Assembly (NCBI GenBank): GCA_963971285.1
Contig: OZ020256.1
Span: 746,501-810,500, forward strand
Length of the DNA: 64,000 nt
Direction: 5' to 3'
From: Astropecten irregularis
Lineage: Eukaryota; Echinodermata; Asteroidea; Paxillosida; Astropectinidae
Shown here: piece after piece, positions 9,614-20,304 of the stretch
Layout: every line of letters begins with the position of its first letter
How positions within the stretch are numbered: position 1 is the first letter of the stretch
Made by a program: the position numbers and the translations under genes
Notes under the pieces: generated by a model
Told to the model about the DNA's origin: nothing
Database searches by the model: none
What the model saw: the letters and a program-made list of their open reading frames with translations, nothing else

Positions 9614-12600
9614 ATGATGTGCAGACTGTTTCACAGCATACCCAGAGGTAATTTGGACTGACAATGTACATTATTTCTCATCCTATTTTGACCACAAAGT
9701 TTCTCACTAAAATAAATGTTTATCTTGCTCTTCTGATTTCTCTGTTGACTATACCATGGAGGTACTAGAAATCCCTCCATGACTATACAAACACAACACA
9801 AACGTTTGTGTTGTGTTTGTATTGTTCATGCATGGAGGTTTCTCTCTTTTCGTAATTCTCTCTCTGAAGTTTGACATCGGAAGGCATTTAAGGAGTAAAA
9901 CACTATTATTAATTACAATGCATTTTTACGAAATAACTATGATTATGAATACAAAATTACAAATCAGTCAAAATTTAACAGAAAATCCCAAAAGATTGTA
10001 GGCCTAGGCTAGGCCAGTATTAATTTTGACAAGCTAAACGAAATGACATTTGAATATGAGGTATTGATTTGATAACTGCTACAGTTCCTTTGTAGACACC
10101 GAATGACTGATTTACTACTACTAGTAATATTACTCTAGTACTAGTATAGTAGTAGGCCTACCACTGTGATAACAAATTTGATACGAAATATGAAACATAT
10201 ACAAAACATAGTAATATGAACATTGGTTCTTGGTCTTAGCTTGAAAATTGAAATGTCAAAACAGTATGTTGGTATAAATGCAAATTGAGATTGTATGCTG
10301 ATGGTATTCACAAGTCCATCCACTGAAAGGGATTTTGATCAAGGAATGACAATTTGGTGACTTGTTCACAGGTTTGCGTCACAAGGCCCAAGGTAATGCT
10401 GCCCACACCCCCTGGGCTGGGAACAGCAGTCAGCAGAGTCGACAACAGGAGGACAACGTACGCAGCGGCATTCCTCCCAGTGACGGAACCGAGACACAAG
10501 ACAAAAGGTATTAACAGATATCGAGGATCAAGGCTTGTTCCCAAATTGATTTCTTCTCATCTGAGTCTATATCTTCAAATGCAGTAGGCACCCTAACATT
10601 CCATGTGAAATCAAATAAAAACTTCAGGCATGCAATTTGGACTTAACAAAAAATGAGGACATTTCAATCTTAACCATGCTTTGAACAGTGAAAGAGGAAA
10701 TCAGCTGATTTGAGTAAAACTTGCATGCCTGAAATTTGCAATACAATCTACAAGATTGACTTAGGGTATGGCTTTAGTTGCCTGGGTGTTGGCTTTAGGG
10801 ATCTTGCAACAATTGCAGGTGAAAACTTGGTATCCAAAGATGCTCAGAGCACCCCTGTCGCTAAAACCTTTGTGTTGTGAAATCGTGAAGACAAATCGTA
10901 GCATGACAATCATATGCATTCCAAACACAGGCTGGCCCATGTTCGTCGCAGTGAGAGAAGCCAGGACAGCCTCGTGAGGCAGACACAGTGGAAATGGAAT
11001 GACGGATGGAAAAGCTTCACCAAGAAGAATCCGTGGTCATCGTATGAGCGGAAAGGAAGCAACTACACATCACAAGATGCCTTAGGATGGGTAAGCATCA
11101 CACTGCAACCTAAAATGCTGCTTTTCAAGCTCACTGATGATAATTGTTTTCTTCAGAAATGCAGTATTATTAGAGGAATTTAAGAACATCAGTCAAATAT
11201 TGTCTGTTATTTCTTGGTCTTGACATAGGGCACTGCTCTCATGGTAAGCCTTCAACTGGCTCGCGTCTTGACAGCAGCATCTCTACCAGATGATAGCACA
11301 GGAGGTAAGAAGAAGAAGATCCTTGCATCGGTCGCTGACAGACTTCCTGTCTTGTGGTACAAACCAATCAGAGACACCAACCTACTCAGCCAGAAGCAGC
11401 AGCAAGGAGAGACAAAGGCCACCAAGACTGCCAAAGCCAAACGCAAGGTAGGCACAGACATTTTTTCATCACGTCGAAACATGATCGCAAAACAATACAT
11501 CCGTTCAGATACAAGACCATGTGGAACGTTTTTAATGGAGGGTTTCAACCAGGACTTGAAGAAAGGTTGTCCTTGTTTGACATGCACTCTGTCGCCGGGT
11601 GGAATACTGAATCTGCACATCTTAGGTAAAACAGAAGTCCAGAAGATTCTTGACCATCTCTCAATATAGACCATTGCTTCTGTTGGACTAATCATAAGAA
11701 GTTTGTCACAAGAGACCATCAGGCATCAGCTTATGCAGAAATAAGACATATGAAGATTGCAAACTTGTTCCTTTGGGTGTATTTGTCAGTATATCGAAGA
11801 CTATCAGTGGTTTGATTGCAGTTTCTGTCATTACAGACCCAGGATCAGGAATCCCCTCAAATCCCACTTATAGCTGCTGCTGTTGCCGAGCTCCAAGTGG
11901 TGACCAATCAGAGCGTGGGTCAGGCACACAACAGCCTGGGCGTGAAGCTAGCCAGAGAGGGTCGTCTTGAGGAGGCAACTGGGCACTTCATGGAGGGGAG
12001 CAAGATGGGATTCAGCAGGGCTACATTCAACCTGGGTGTATCCTATGAGCAAGGCAGGGGTGTAGGAAGAGACCTTGAAAAGGTTAATACACATTTCAAT
12101 TTCATGAGAGTTACTTTCAAATGCAAGTTGAATTTAAATTGGAATAGGTGAATAGCACTAACAAGAACAAAGACACACATACTTCTTTCCGTCCCGTGCT
12201 CATGTGTTTGTCCTTGTTTGCTTCACAGGCTGCTGATTTATACAGGAGAGCCTCTGATCAAGGTCATCCTCTAGCCAAGTTCAATCTGGGCATGTTTCAC
12301 CTGAGGGGTGCAGGAGGGGTACAGCAAGACACAGCCCTGGCCCTGGACCTGATAAGCTCAGCAGCTGCTGCTGGAGTGAAACAGGTAATTAAAAACAAAC
12401 TCCTGACCATAAGACAGTCAATTCCCATAGCAAAGCACGATGATACACCCCATTTAAGACTAGCTAAGACTACTTTGTTGTTAGAGCTTTCCTTTAGGTA
12501 GACAACAAACAATTTGGTTAATACAACAGCAGGATCCTATCAATGGGTTCCTGATATCAAGAACACAGTTGTGTCAAAAGAAGAAAAACCATCAGTGAAA

Positions 12601-13889
12601 CACAAGACAAAGCAAAGTATTGTCCCGTATTGTAAAAAACCCTCGTTGTTTTAGAGTCTATTTCTTATAAACGTGTCCTGGTGTTGACATCTGATTGCAG
12701 GCAAACAGATACTTGGGCATCCACTTCCTTGAAAACAAACAACACAGGGATGAAGAAAAAGCAGCAACGTTTCTACAGAAAGCCGTTGACAAACAAGTAA
12801 GCTGCGACTTAAACACAGAAAAAACAATTCATTGCTGGAAAAAAAACTGATTCAGCCATTCATGCTATACCTACTGTTTGCCCTTACAAACACATCACAA
12901 GAGGGCGCCATTGAATTGGATTGACTAAAAGATTCAAGTGTCTAATGTTTGTTTACTAATACAAATTTGTTTAACGTCTTTCAAATATGTTCCTCTAAGG
13001 AAACTTTAATCTTCTCTGAACTAACAATTTCTTGGTTTTTTCCCCCTTTTTGGTCAGGACACCGATGCACAATATCAGCTTGGCCTGTGCTATGAACATG
13101 GCTGGGGTGTTGCTATGAATACTGCTAAAGCTGCATCATTGTACCACAGAGCTACTCAGAATTCCCACCCGGAAGCCCTCTATAGTCTAGCCAGGTTCCA
13201 TGAACTTGGTCTAGGAGGTGAGTAGTTGACACCAAGGGTTATGATGAACTACCAAAAACTCTAAATATTGTGGCTGGCAAAGACTAAAAACCTTCAGATT
13301 GATTGAATTCATTGAAATTGTGACCCAATTGTTCTGACAGTTAAGATGACAAATATGAATTTTTTCATGCACATATTTGTTTGCAGGATTGCCGATAAAT
13401 AGAGAGTCAGCTACACTGTTGTACCAAGAAGCGCACAAAGCTGGTAATGAGAAAGCTAGCGAGTATCTAAAACAGCTGCAAAGTGATCCCACCGCTGCCA
13501 CCAACTACATTGACCACAGGGGAGATGTATCATCACACACAGACAATGAGAAACTGAAGGTTTTACACACTGGAGTACACAAGAGCTCAACGGTCAACAA
13601 CAAAGAGTTACATGTATCACATTCAGCACCAAATCTGAAAGAGCTTCATGGGAAGGACAATGATATCCCAACGAAGGATGGCATTCTGAACGGAAAGTTC
13701 TCCATATCCCACCTCAGCCTCTTTCTCAATCTACATATAAGACCATCAGCTGGTAGAGGTCATAGGTCAGATGTCACCTTCCAGGTTGGAGATGAAGAGG
13801 TCAATGAAAGGAAGAGTGATGATGTAGCAGTATGCCATTCTGTTGGTACTGGACATGAAGCATCAACTCCATTGCTCCAAGTGTCTTAA
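9614..13889 (+). CDS. DELE1: DELE1-like mitochondrial stress relay protein with Sel1 repeats
   Basis: Nine exons: 9614-9647, 10372-10507, 10931-11090, 11229-11447, 11822-12082, 12229-12384, 12701-12796, 13058-13217, 13387-13889; 574 residues with all phases agreeing. In vertebrates DELE1 is a mitochondrial protein that, on mitochondrial stress, is cleaved by OMA1 or stalls in import and activates the eIF2-alpha kinase HRI. The N-terminus is short and basic, as for a targeting signal. A segment spanning the exon 3/4 junction, [17 protein letters not shown], matches the DAISWGT...LQLAR region of human DELE1. The C-terminal half holds about five or six Sel1-like TPR repeats (for example [15 protein letters not shown] and [15 protein letters not shown]). 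The exon 5 acceptor could be 11822 or 11837, both in frame (15 bases, five residues). The tiny 34-nt first coding exon is inferred from phase and position. Confidence 0.85.
9785..9822. repeat. Perfect 38-bp palindrome in DELE1 intron 1
   Basis: The 19-base arm ATACAAACACAACACAAAC is followed immediately by its exact reverse complement, with no spacer. Flanking ACTATACCATGGAG and CTCCATGACTATAC words add a second, looser symmetry. No protein is encoded. Confidence 0.85.
10622..10734. repeat. MITE-like element with CAGGCATGCAA termini
   Basis: TTCAGGCATGCAA at 10623-10635 and its reverse complement TTGCATGCCTGAA at 10721-10733 bracket about 85 bp that contain TTAACAAAAAATGAGG and GGAAATCAGCTGAT. 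A diverged relative with the same internal words lies at 14825-14970. It sits in DELE1 intron 2. Confidence 0.65.
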
Positions 13890-13913
13890 GCTCAGTACAA
13901 ATCCTTATGCCCA

Positions 13914-14108
13914 TGTCACACGAGGCAACTAACAGCCAATTAGTTGCAGGCGTCTTCAAGAAGAAATAGCATTCACCTTTCAATTTTGGCCAGAGAGGAA
14001 GACATAACTACTGAAATGTCTTATGAGCAGCCTATGTTTTCTGGTGTTTTTGTTTTTTATTCTTTTCAAGCAATTTATTTGGTTGCCTCCTAGTTGCCTC
14101 ATGTGACA
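13914..14108. repeat. Inverted-repeat element in DELE1 3' UTR
   Basis: The left end TGTCACACGAGGCAACTA and the right end TAGTTGCCTCATGTGACA are near-perfect reverse complements. Both arms continue with GGCAAC/GTTGCC words. The element is about 195 bp, starts 25 bp after the DELE1 stop and has no coding capacity. Confidence 0.75.
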
Positions 14109-14824
14109 ATTATGGCCTTGCAATCAACGCACAGCAATACACTACATTGTAAAAAAGCAGCTTGCCTCATTTATACTTGGGTGGGCCTTGCTAACTTTTT
14201 TACCTGTCAATTAATCTAAGAGATGGAACAAAAAAAAAGGTTCTGCTGAGCACTTTTGTTTATATTTCCTCGCCGGTATACCATTCAATACACAGTTTGG
14301 GGCATTATTAGCATCGATGGCAGTAGTTTTTCTTTTATCTGGAATGGTAGATCAGTCGTTCAGTTTTTGGATTATAGGAAGCAGCAGATATTGCTTATCA
14401 GTGCTTGTCAAGTATGATCCGTCACGCATTGAGAAAGATTACGTACACCGAATGCCAGAAGATCAGCTTTTATACGTCCATGTTGGTCTACTCTTTCCCT
14501 TAGCTGGATGGTCCTTACGTAAGCATTGTGTAATTTCTCCTGGCATATCAAGAAATGGAAGACCCATTTTTTCAAATTCCTGATCAGATTGGTCATAGAT
14601 TGCAGTATGAAAACGTAATTGCCCAAGCACTTATGTGTACCTGACAGCCATATTTCAAATATTCAGAAATATTTGGTATTCTTAATACACGTCCTTAGCC
14701 ACAAGAAAATACATTATGTTGTGAATATTCAACTGTCAATCAAATGAATTAGTGAAGGTGTGTAGTGGTTAACATTTGTTCCAATTTTCAATATTTTGTC
14801 AATTGTATTAAATCCTTGTATTCA

Positions 14825-14970
14825 CAGGCATGTAAGCTTGGACGTAACAAAAAAAATGAGGAAATTCCAATCATTACCATATTTTGTACAGTGTTTTTCA
14901 CTTTTCAATGGCATAAGAGTGAAGTGGGAAAAAAAAGGAAATCAGCTGATCTGAGACAAAGTTGCATGTC
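14825..14970. repeat. Second copy of the CAGGCATG-end MITE-like family
   Basis: It carries ACAGGCATGTAAG at the left, GTTGCATGTCTAT at the right, and the internal words GTAACAAAAAAAATGAGG and GGAAATCAGCTGAT shared with 10622-10734. It is slightly longer and more diverged. Confidence 0.6.
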
Positions 14971-16249
14971 TATATTCAGCACCAGATGTACATATGTGTG
15001 CCTTGGGTATGCGGTTACTTGTTTTTTTAGGTATTAAGTATTTTTTAACACTTCCATTGTACTAAACTGATCGTTTCTTTATTTAAAGAAATATTAACAA
15101 TATGGGAATGCTGTATATAAAATACTCTCCTAAACAACTTTTTTAGGTAAACTTAAAAAATACAAATATTCTTATTTTTGTACTATTATTAGTTAACTTT
15201 TCCCATGAAATGGAGATGAATCAAAATTTAGTACTTAGCTCCTTTAATTGTTCTGGAAATTAGCCAAACTGAGTTATTTTCTCTTGTGAACTTCCAGAAG
15301 GTATTTCCAATGTTTAACATTAAAAGCTATGCTACAAACTAATACACATATCTCTTTGAATGTACATGTACTTTGTTTCTTCGTGATTGAGAAAATCTTT
15401 ATTCAGATGCAGTCAAATTAGAAATGGAAAGATCTTATGTAAAAGACTGATCACAAAATGAAGTTGTAGCTGGAAAGGGGTGGGGTAGGGTGGCTATGGT
15501 GAAGCCCACAGGAACTTGATAGAGCGTTGATCTATTATTTGACAGGAATTACTATTTGAAAAAGGGGGCATTTTAAGGGTTAAGAAACATCTGCCTTTAA
15601 GTATTTTTAAGAGTTTGGATGACAGTGGACCACAGAAAACAAAAAAATATAAATGAGGAATATAGGGAGGTAGGTGCACACCATGTGACACAATTCAAAG
15701 CTGCCTGGTCATGAATTAGCTTCATCTCAGGAACCCTCATCACATTGTTGCATGGTTGCTTCACTCAGCCTCTCATACAGATATCATGGACAGGACTGCT
15801 GTCCAGCATTTTAAAATGAGGTAGTCTCACCTAAAACCATTCTTTAAGTTGCTTTTCCTTCAACTCCCATCAGTTTACTGTTGATGTTCTCTCAATGAAT
15901 ACTTAAAGGCACTTGTCATTACAATTTGTCCAGTTTCTTCCTAAGCACTGATGAAACTCAGGCTACCCACTTCTAGTTTTGCTACTGACTACATCCTATC
16001 TCCAATCAATCATAAGGTCTTCTTTACCGTTTCCCTTCAATCCGTTCTTCACCGTGTAAGGTCTTTTGATGATAGACCTTTCTTGTAAGTAGCGATCACT
16101 TCCTTCTCCAAATACTTTACATCCAACATATAAAATAAGCTTAGTTCACCATCTTGTGCTGATTACTTCACGCTGAAACTGATGTTCCTCTTGCAGAAGA
16201 AGGGTTTGTATGTACAGTAGTTGTCAAGAAGAAACAATCTGCTGTATCT

Positions 16250-19200
16250 TCACATCATGGCTAAGTCATCCATCCTCCTGTCTTTCAAGTGCACTTTAAG
16301 AGTCTTGCCGAATTCTCCCCTGTTGAGTAGCGTGTAAGCCAGGGGTAGGATGCTCTTGACCATGGGATGGAGGATGCCAGAGCCGTACATGAAGAGGTCA
16401 ATGCCAAGCTCGTACCCTTCCCCGTAGTCGCATTCATCGTTGGCAAACTGCACAAAGCTCATGATCTCGTCCAGGGGTTCCAGGTACTTGTTGCGCTCGT
16501 CCTCATTCTTGCTGTCTGCAATTTTCTTGAAGATTCGTTTGAGACTGGCTGTAGAAGAGAAGAAGACATGTGTCAAGTTTCCTGGCAAATCAAAACCTAC
16601 AAATTGAACTGTCATTATCTTTAGGATGATAAATTAAAGAATATGAACAATAGCCTGTCAAAACATGGCAAAATATCGCACAAAATCACTTGACAAAATA
16701 CACAGCTAAGCAAAATTTCAATCTCGGCAATAAGTAATAGAATACAAGTGACAGGGAATCTACATTTGGCTGGTAGCCATTTACTGCTAAGCAAAACATG
16801 TTTCTGCTTAGCCAATTTGTGCAGGTGGGACCAAATCAACCTACCATCTGTTTCCGGAAGTTCCCGGTACCCGACGTCATTGGCGTCCACAGGTACCACA
16901 ATCCCTGCACCATGGAAGGTCTTGGTGACAACCTTCTTATCTCTAGCCTTTATGGCTTGTGTCTTGGGCTCTAATGAGTGCCCACATTTCTTGGCCCAGA
17001 CAGCAAGAGGCTTCTGAAGACTCTGAATTTTATTCTGTACTGCCTTGTCTTTTGTTGCTTTGCAAAGTTTGTCCATGCGTAATCTGTTCAACAAATAAAA
17101 AAAAACAATACAAATTTAGTTTTAGGCAATATACCCAAATGCTGGATCATTGAATTTGTAATATTAGCTGAAATTATAATATAAAGGATTACAAAACATC
17201 CCATCAACTAGACGATGCATATGGCTACACTTATGGCTATGGATGATACCTATGGCTACACCTGTGGATATAGATGATCCCCATGGCTACACCTATGGAT
17301 ATAGATGATCCTTATGGCTACAACTAAGGCTATGGATGATTCCTATGGCTACACCTAAGGATAATCCCTTTAGTCACATCCCTTCATGGTCCAACAATCC
17401 ATGTAATTTGTTTAACAATGAAATGTAGTAATTTACTGACTTGACAGCAGCAAAGATGTTATCTCCTTGTGGTGTGATGTTACAGCTGATCTTGGCAGAA
17501 TTGGCTGCAACAAATACTGGCAATGCAGACGGTTCATCCCTGCAATAGATAAACAAAAATCATAGAAATCATTTAAAAACGTTTCTTCAAAATGGTGGTC
17601 AGATCTTCACTCCTCATACCCTTTCTCATGCAAATTACCTAGCAAGGCGAGTGCAACATTGAAACTGATGGTCCCTATATTAATTCAGAACTAACTGGAT
17701 AGAAAGGGTGCCTAGATGTAATTCACAGCAAAGCAATAATGACACATGTCCATTTCCTGAACAAGACTGATGGCCCTTATGGTACCTAACCCACAGCAAG
17801 GTATAAATGAATACCTCAACCCCATGATATGGAGAAACCAGTCCCTCATACTGGAAAATTAGTTTTGGTCTCTTTAGAGTGCAAACCGAGACTGGAAGGG
17901 ATACCTAATCCACAGTACAGCAATTACCTGTCACACTTTATAACTAAGTCTGTCACACTGAAACAAGACCCATGGCCTCTGCTGTGCAAAGTCAATTTAA
18001 ATGTATATTACTATTCCGGCAACACCACACACCTGTAGTAGCCAAGGTGATGTTGAGTTTCATCATCTCCACGTATGATCGTCTGAAACTCTGGAGGGTC
18101 GTAGTAGTACCTCCAATGAAGACAGTAATGTGACCTCTTCAACTCAGATGTTCTCTTGAGGTCGCCCGACAGTACATCATAGGGACCTACTAACTGCAGT
18201 CCAAGAGATGATTTCAGTGCGTCTGTCCGAAAATAAATTAAAATAAATAATACATTATAGTCAATACAAGATTAATACACAGTATAAATAGTAAAACAGT
18301 GTAATGGGAGACTTCTGAGAACCGGTCTTCAAATCAACAGCACACGCAATTGTGAGCATGCACTGTTGACTTGAAGACCGGTTCTCAAAAGTCTCCCATT
18401 AAGGGCTGGATTTCCCAGTAATTGTTGGCTATAGTGTCAGTTTCTATCTGGTATCTGAAAACACAATTAAACCAACCTTTAGGATGTTTCTTGTCCAGTC
18501 TTTGACAGAATTCCCAAAAGTCATAGAAATCGTCTGGCATCTCCGTCTTAAACTTCCACCTGATCTCCTCTCTCGGGTCAAGATTTGGGGGCGTGGCTGG
18601 GAGTGGGAAGTCTTCCTCTTGGATGACAGAAGCAAGACAAACACAAATGATGACAAATATTTACCGGAATAAAAGAAATGAACCAAGTGTAGCCTATCCA
18701 GGCTACAATTTTAAACAATAATAAATACACTTTTTAAAATGTTCTTTTTCTTTTAAAAAACTTCTGCCTGTCAAAAAGTGGATATAACATACATAGTGAA
18801 TATCAAAATCAAAAGTTTTTATCTCAATACTAAACCCTTAGCCACTATTATTTTTGAACCTCCCAAAATCCACGACCAATACTTGAACCAAGTTATGAAG
18901 CAACCAACCCATTTTAGATAAATTGATCACTAATATTGGTGGTGGTTGGGGTTGCTAATGGCAAGATTAAGTTGATGAATTTTATTTGATTGATAAGCAT
19001 TTTGTAAACATTTTATATGAAAGATGATCAGTTGTCACCTTCATCACTTTCACTGTCACTGTCATCATCAGCATCATCGTCTTCATTTTCCTCTACTTCT
19101 TCTTCTTCATGTAAATTCAGAGTCTTGTCATCATCTCTTGGTACTTGTTTCTCTGCAGGCTCTGGCTCTGATGGTTCACATTTCCTCATCTTAGAAACAT

Positions 19201-19906
19201 TTCCAATCTCGTCCTCCTCATCTGAGTCCTGTTCCTTCACAATAACACAACACACAATCAAAGGAATTAAACATGTTTATGTACATTGTCACTGTGTAGT
19301 GACTATTTAAATTTTGGTCATCTCAACTCATTTTGGCTCAATTGCAGAATACCCCCGCCACTCACCTCTCCCTCACATTGTAGCCGTGGACAATGTCGCA
19401 CTTGGCCACTCCTAATAATATTAATATAATATTAATAATATGTACGCAAGCGTAACTTAATTAGGCCTTACTACTTTTTACTACTAGTACTAGGCTTTCG
19501 AGTGGCAGGAATTCCAGTATTCTGCAATTACTCCCTAATTTCGGAGGGGATTTGAGAAGAATGAAGCCTATGGCGTGTTGAATAAAGTCTTTATATGACG
19601 TTTAAACTTAAAATACATGTAAGAAAAAAATTGTTTTAACAAAAATACAATTAAATGTGATGTCATTGACATTGACATTGATGATTGACTTCGAATGTTT
19701 TGATTGAATGACCATGCACCAACCAACAACTTCGTTTACTCGTTTACCTGTGTTGGGGTTTTTCTTTTTCCTTTCTGCGGATGCCAGAAGTTCACCACAT
19801 GTTGTGGGTTTGTACGATAGCAGCCGGCTCCATACTTGCAAGTCGGTCTACCAGAATCATTTGCATTTCCCTCCAAAGTTTCAGCAGAAATTGAACTACT
19901 CGCCAT
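16250..19906 (-). CDS. HPF1: Histone PARylation factor 1 with N-terminal PBZ zinc finger
   Basis: Seven exons, in transcript order: 19906-19748, 19234-19039, 18617-18477, 18222-18033, 17539-17441, 17083-16845, 16548-16250; 440 residues, phases consistent. HPF1 binds PARP1/2 in the nucleus, completes a joint active site and redirects ADP-ribosylation to serine. The C-terminal part carries the family hallmarks: [18 protein letters not shown] and FANDECDYG, with D379-E380 corresponding to human D283-E284 (E284 catalytic). [10 protein letters not shown] and [15 protein letters not shown] are also conserved. Residues 23-43 form a PBZ (poly-ADP-ribose-binding) finger, C-x5-C-x6-H-x5-H with CYR-NPQH, followed by an Asp/Glu-rich linker in exon 2. 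Human HPF1 is 346 residues and lacks the finger. An upstream GTG is in frame, but the ATG at 19906 fits better. The exon 2 acceptor may be 19234 or 19228. Confidence 0.95.
17217..17370. repeat. 31-bp tandem repeat in HPF1 intron 5
   Basis: ATGGCTACA recurs at 17221, 17252, 17283, 17314 and 17345, an exact 31-bp period. The rest of the unit (CCTATGGATATAGATGATCC) varies slightly. About five copies. Confidence 0.85.
18303..18400. repeat. Fold-back MITE, short copy, HPF1 intron 3
   Basis: Ends ATGGGAGACTTCTGAGAACC and its reverse complement, followed by GGTCTTCAAATCAACAG and a small GCATGC-like centre containing CAATTGTGAGCATGC. TA flanks both sides. Longer copies of the same family lie at 23432-23569, 31872-32018 and 53580-53725. 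Confidence 0.85.
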
Positions 19907-20304
19907 TTTCCCGCGGTACACAGTATCAGTTGCTGTCTGTACACACGTGCACTGAATGCACTATACTGAAGTTTGTGTACGACAGTACGAGGCACCTTGC
20001 ATGCACCGTGTCATATTCTTTTTTCGAGTCCCTTATGTGTGTTTAGACCGCAGCGGTAGCGACAACACTATCTTGTGTTATTAGCTCTCTGCATGACTCA
20101 GATAATAAACTCATCGAGCGCCTTGAACCACGAATAACCATTTCTTAGCACTGGGAACGATCACGCGTTTTGACCTTTGAACTCTCATGCTCAAGAAGAA
20201 TTCAGAAAATCACGATTAAGTTTACGTGCATTTTTTGTGGAATTATCTGACCATTTATGATACTTTTATTCATAAGTTTTACCCATGATAAACTAACATA
20301 AGAC
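19907..20304. promoter_or_regulatory. Shared bidirectional promoter region of HPF1 and MRPL22
   Basis: The HPF1 start codon (minus strand) and the MRPL22 start codon (plus strand) are 398 bp apart and point away from each other, so both 5' UTRs and core promoters must lie here unless there are upstream noncoding exons. I see no TATA box at a fitting place. The arrangement, not a motif, is the evidence. Confidence 0.65.

Larger units (their letters stand above)
13890..16249. other. Convergent 3' region between DELE1 and HPF1
   Basis: It holds the 3' UTRs of the two convergent genes. Two MITE-like repeats occur (13914-14108 and 14825-14970). No coding exon is recognised; the open frames at 14317-14626 and 14765-15037 look like chance. 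Confidence 0.6.

Noticed and set aside
19907..19921. Upstream GTG as HPF1 start
   Set aside because: GTG is not a usual eukaryotic start, and an ATG in good position follows five codons later.
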